Part shown: positions 63,921 to 64,000 of the stretch, piece after piece | How the letters are laid out: every line of letters begins with the position of its first letter | Numbering within the stretch: the first letter of the stretch is position 1 | Assembly: GCF_014205885.1 (NCBI RefSeq) | Contig: NZ_JACHFB010000002.1 | Coordinates: forward strand, 371,329 to 435,328 | DNA: 64,000 nucleotides | Direction of reading: 5' to 3' | DNA from: Borreliella californiensis | GTDB taxonomy: Bacteria; Spirochaetota; Spirochaetia; Borreliales; Borreliaceae | Notes under the pieces: model-generated | The model's input: only the letters and a program-made list of their open reading frames with translations | The model's database searches: none | Told to the model about the DNA's origin: nothing | Made by a program: the position numbers and the translations under genes

Positions 63921-64000
63921 ATCTATTTTTTTCTATATTTATACTATTAAATAATATTTTATAATATTATTTAATAGTATAAATATAGAAAAAAATAGAT
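63921..64000. repeat. Hairpin telomere read through: 80-base near-perfect inverted repeat
   Basis: Arm 63921-63958 and arm 63963-64000 are exact reverse complements (38 of 38), separated by TTAT. The symmetry axis is between 63960 and 63961. Box-3-type telomere motif TAGTATA occurs at 63975-63981 and, mirrored, at 63940-63946, beginning 15 bases from the axis. TATAAT (63960-63965) spans the axis. This is what a covalently closed Borrelia telomere gives when a read passes around the hairpin, or what the replicated telomere joint looks like before the resolvase (ResT) acts. Unique sequence therefore ends at about 63960. Confidence 0.9.

Overview
The window is the terminal 64 kb of a linear spirochaete chromosome, almost certainly a Lyme-group Borrelia (Borreliella). 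Four things point there: very AT-rich DNA; the ssrA tag peptide AKNNNFTSSNLVMAA; the P13 porin and BpuR genes; and a gene order that, as I remember it, runs from BB_0068 down to BB_0001 of B. burgdorferi B31 (locus numbers below are from memory). The window is the reverse complement of the usual chromosome numbering, so its right edge is the left telomere. The last 80 bases are a near-perfect inverted repeat (38-base arms around TTAT) carrying the telomere box TAGTATA, so the sequence appears to run around the covalently closed hairpin. The species within the group is not resolved here.

Layout. 1-8 kb: HAD phosphatase (partial), Xaa-Pro peptidase, def-fmt, a PASTA membrane protein, rsmE, trxA, ybeY, a CBS-pair protein. 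8-13.7 kb: a TPR protein, then the glycolytic run gap-pgk-tpiA with secG. 13.8-18.4 kb: ung, an rRNA/tRNA methyltransferase, two queuosine-precursor (VUT) transporters, ssrA (tmRNA), tRNA-Gly(TCC), bpuR, rnhB. 18.5-34 kb: smc, two envelope proteins, phoU, cheR, a PpiD-like chaperone, a lipoprotein, plsC, parE-parC, p13, smpB, a PEGA/SUMF1 protein. 34-46 kb: two lepB paralogues, a YaiI-family gene, a BAM lipoprotein and a small barrel, folD, yebC, a sorbosone-dehydrogenase-like propeller, ruvAB-queA, pfp. 46-56 kb: a pseudouridine synthase, YitT protein, rhodanese-like protein, udk, and a long reverse operon cdaA-ybbR-acpS-BB0011-truA-BB0013-priA. 55.5-64 kb: HAD phosphatase, AI-2E/PerM-type permease, trpS, phosphohexomutase, a UDPGP-family protein, nagZ, a telomere-proximal exported protein, telomere.

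Most genes run rightward, toward the telomere and away from the mid-chromosomal origin known for this genus. Many are packed with 1-13 bp overlaps. I see no insertion sequence, prophage, CRISPR array or rRNA. This is core chromosome, not an accessory island. Functional links include trans-translation (ssrA, smpB), c-di-AMP synthesis (cdaA with a YbbR partner), queuosine salvage (two transporters, queA), UDP-sugar supply (phosphohexomutase and the UDPGP-like gene), and segregation or topology (smc, parC, parE).

The most interesting signals are structural or are degenerate paralogues: the hairpin telomere with an asymmetric axis; a 20-bp intrinsic-terminator-like hairpin inside the 3' end of the rluD-family gene, which predicts a nonstop mRNA; a LepB paralogue that has lost both catalytic residues; a rhodanese-like protein without its cysteine; perfect 42-bp and 28-bp palindromes at gene ends; and a likely ATT start codon for the PASTA protein.
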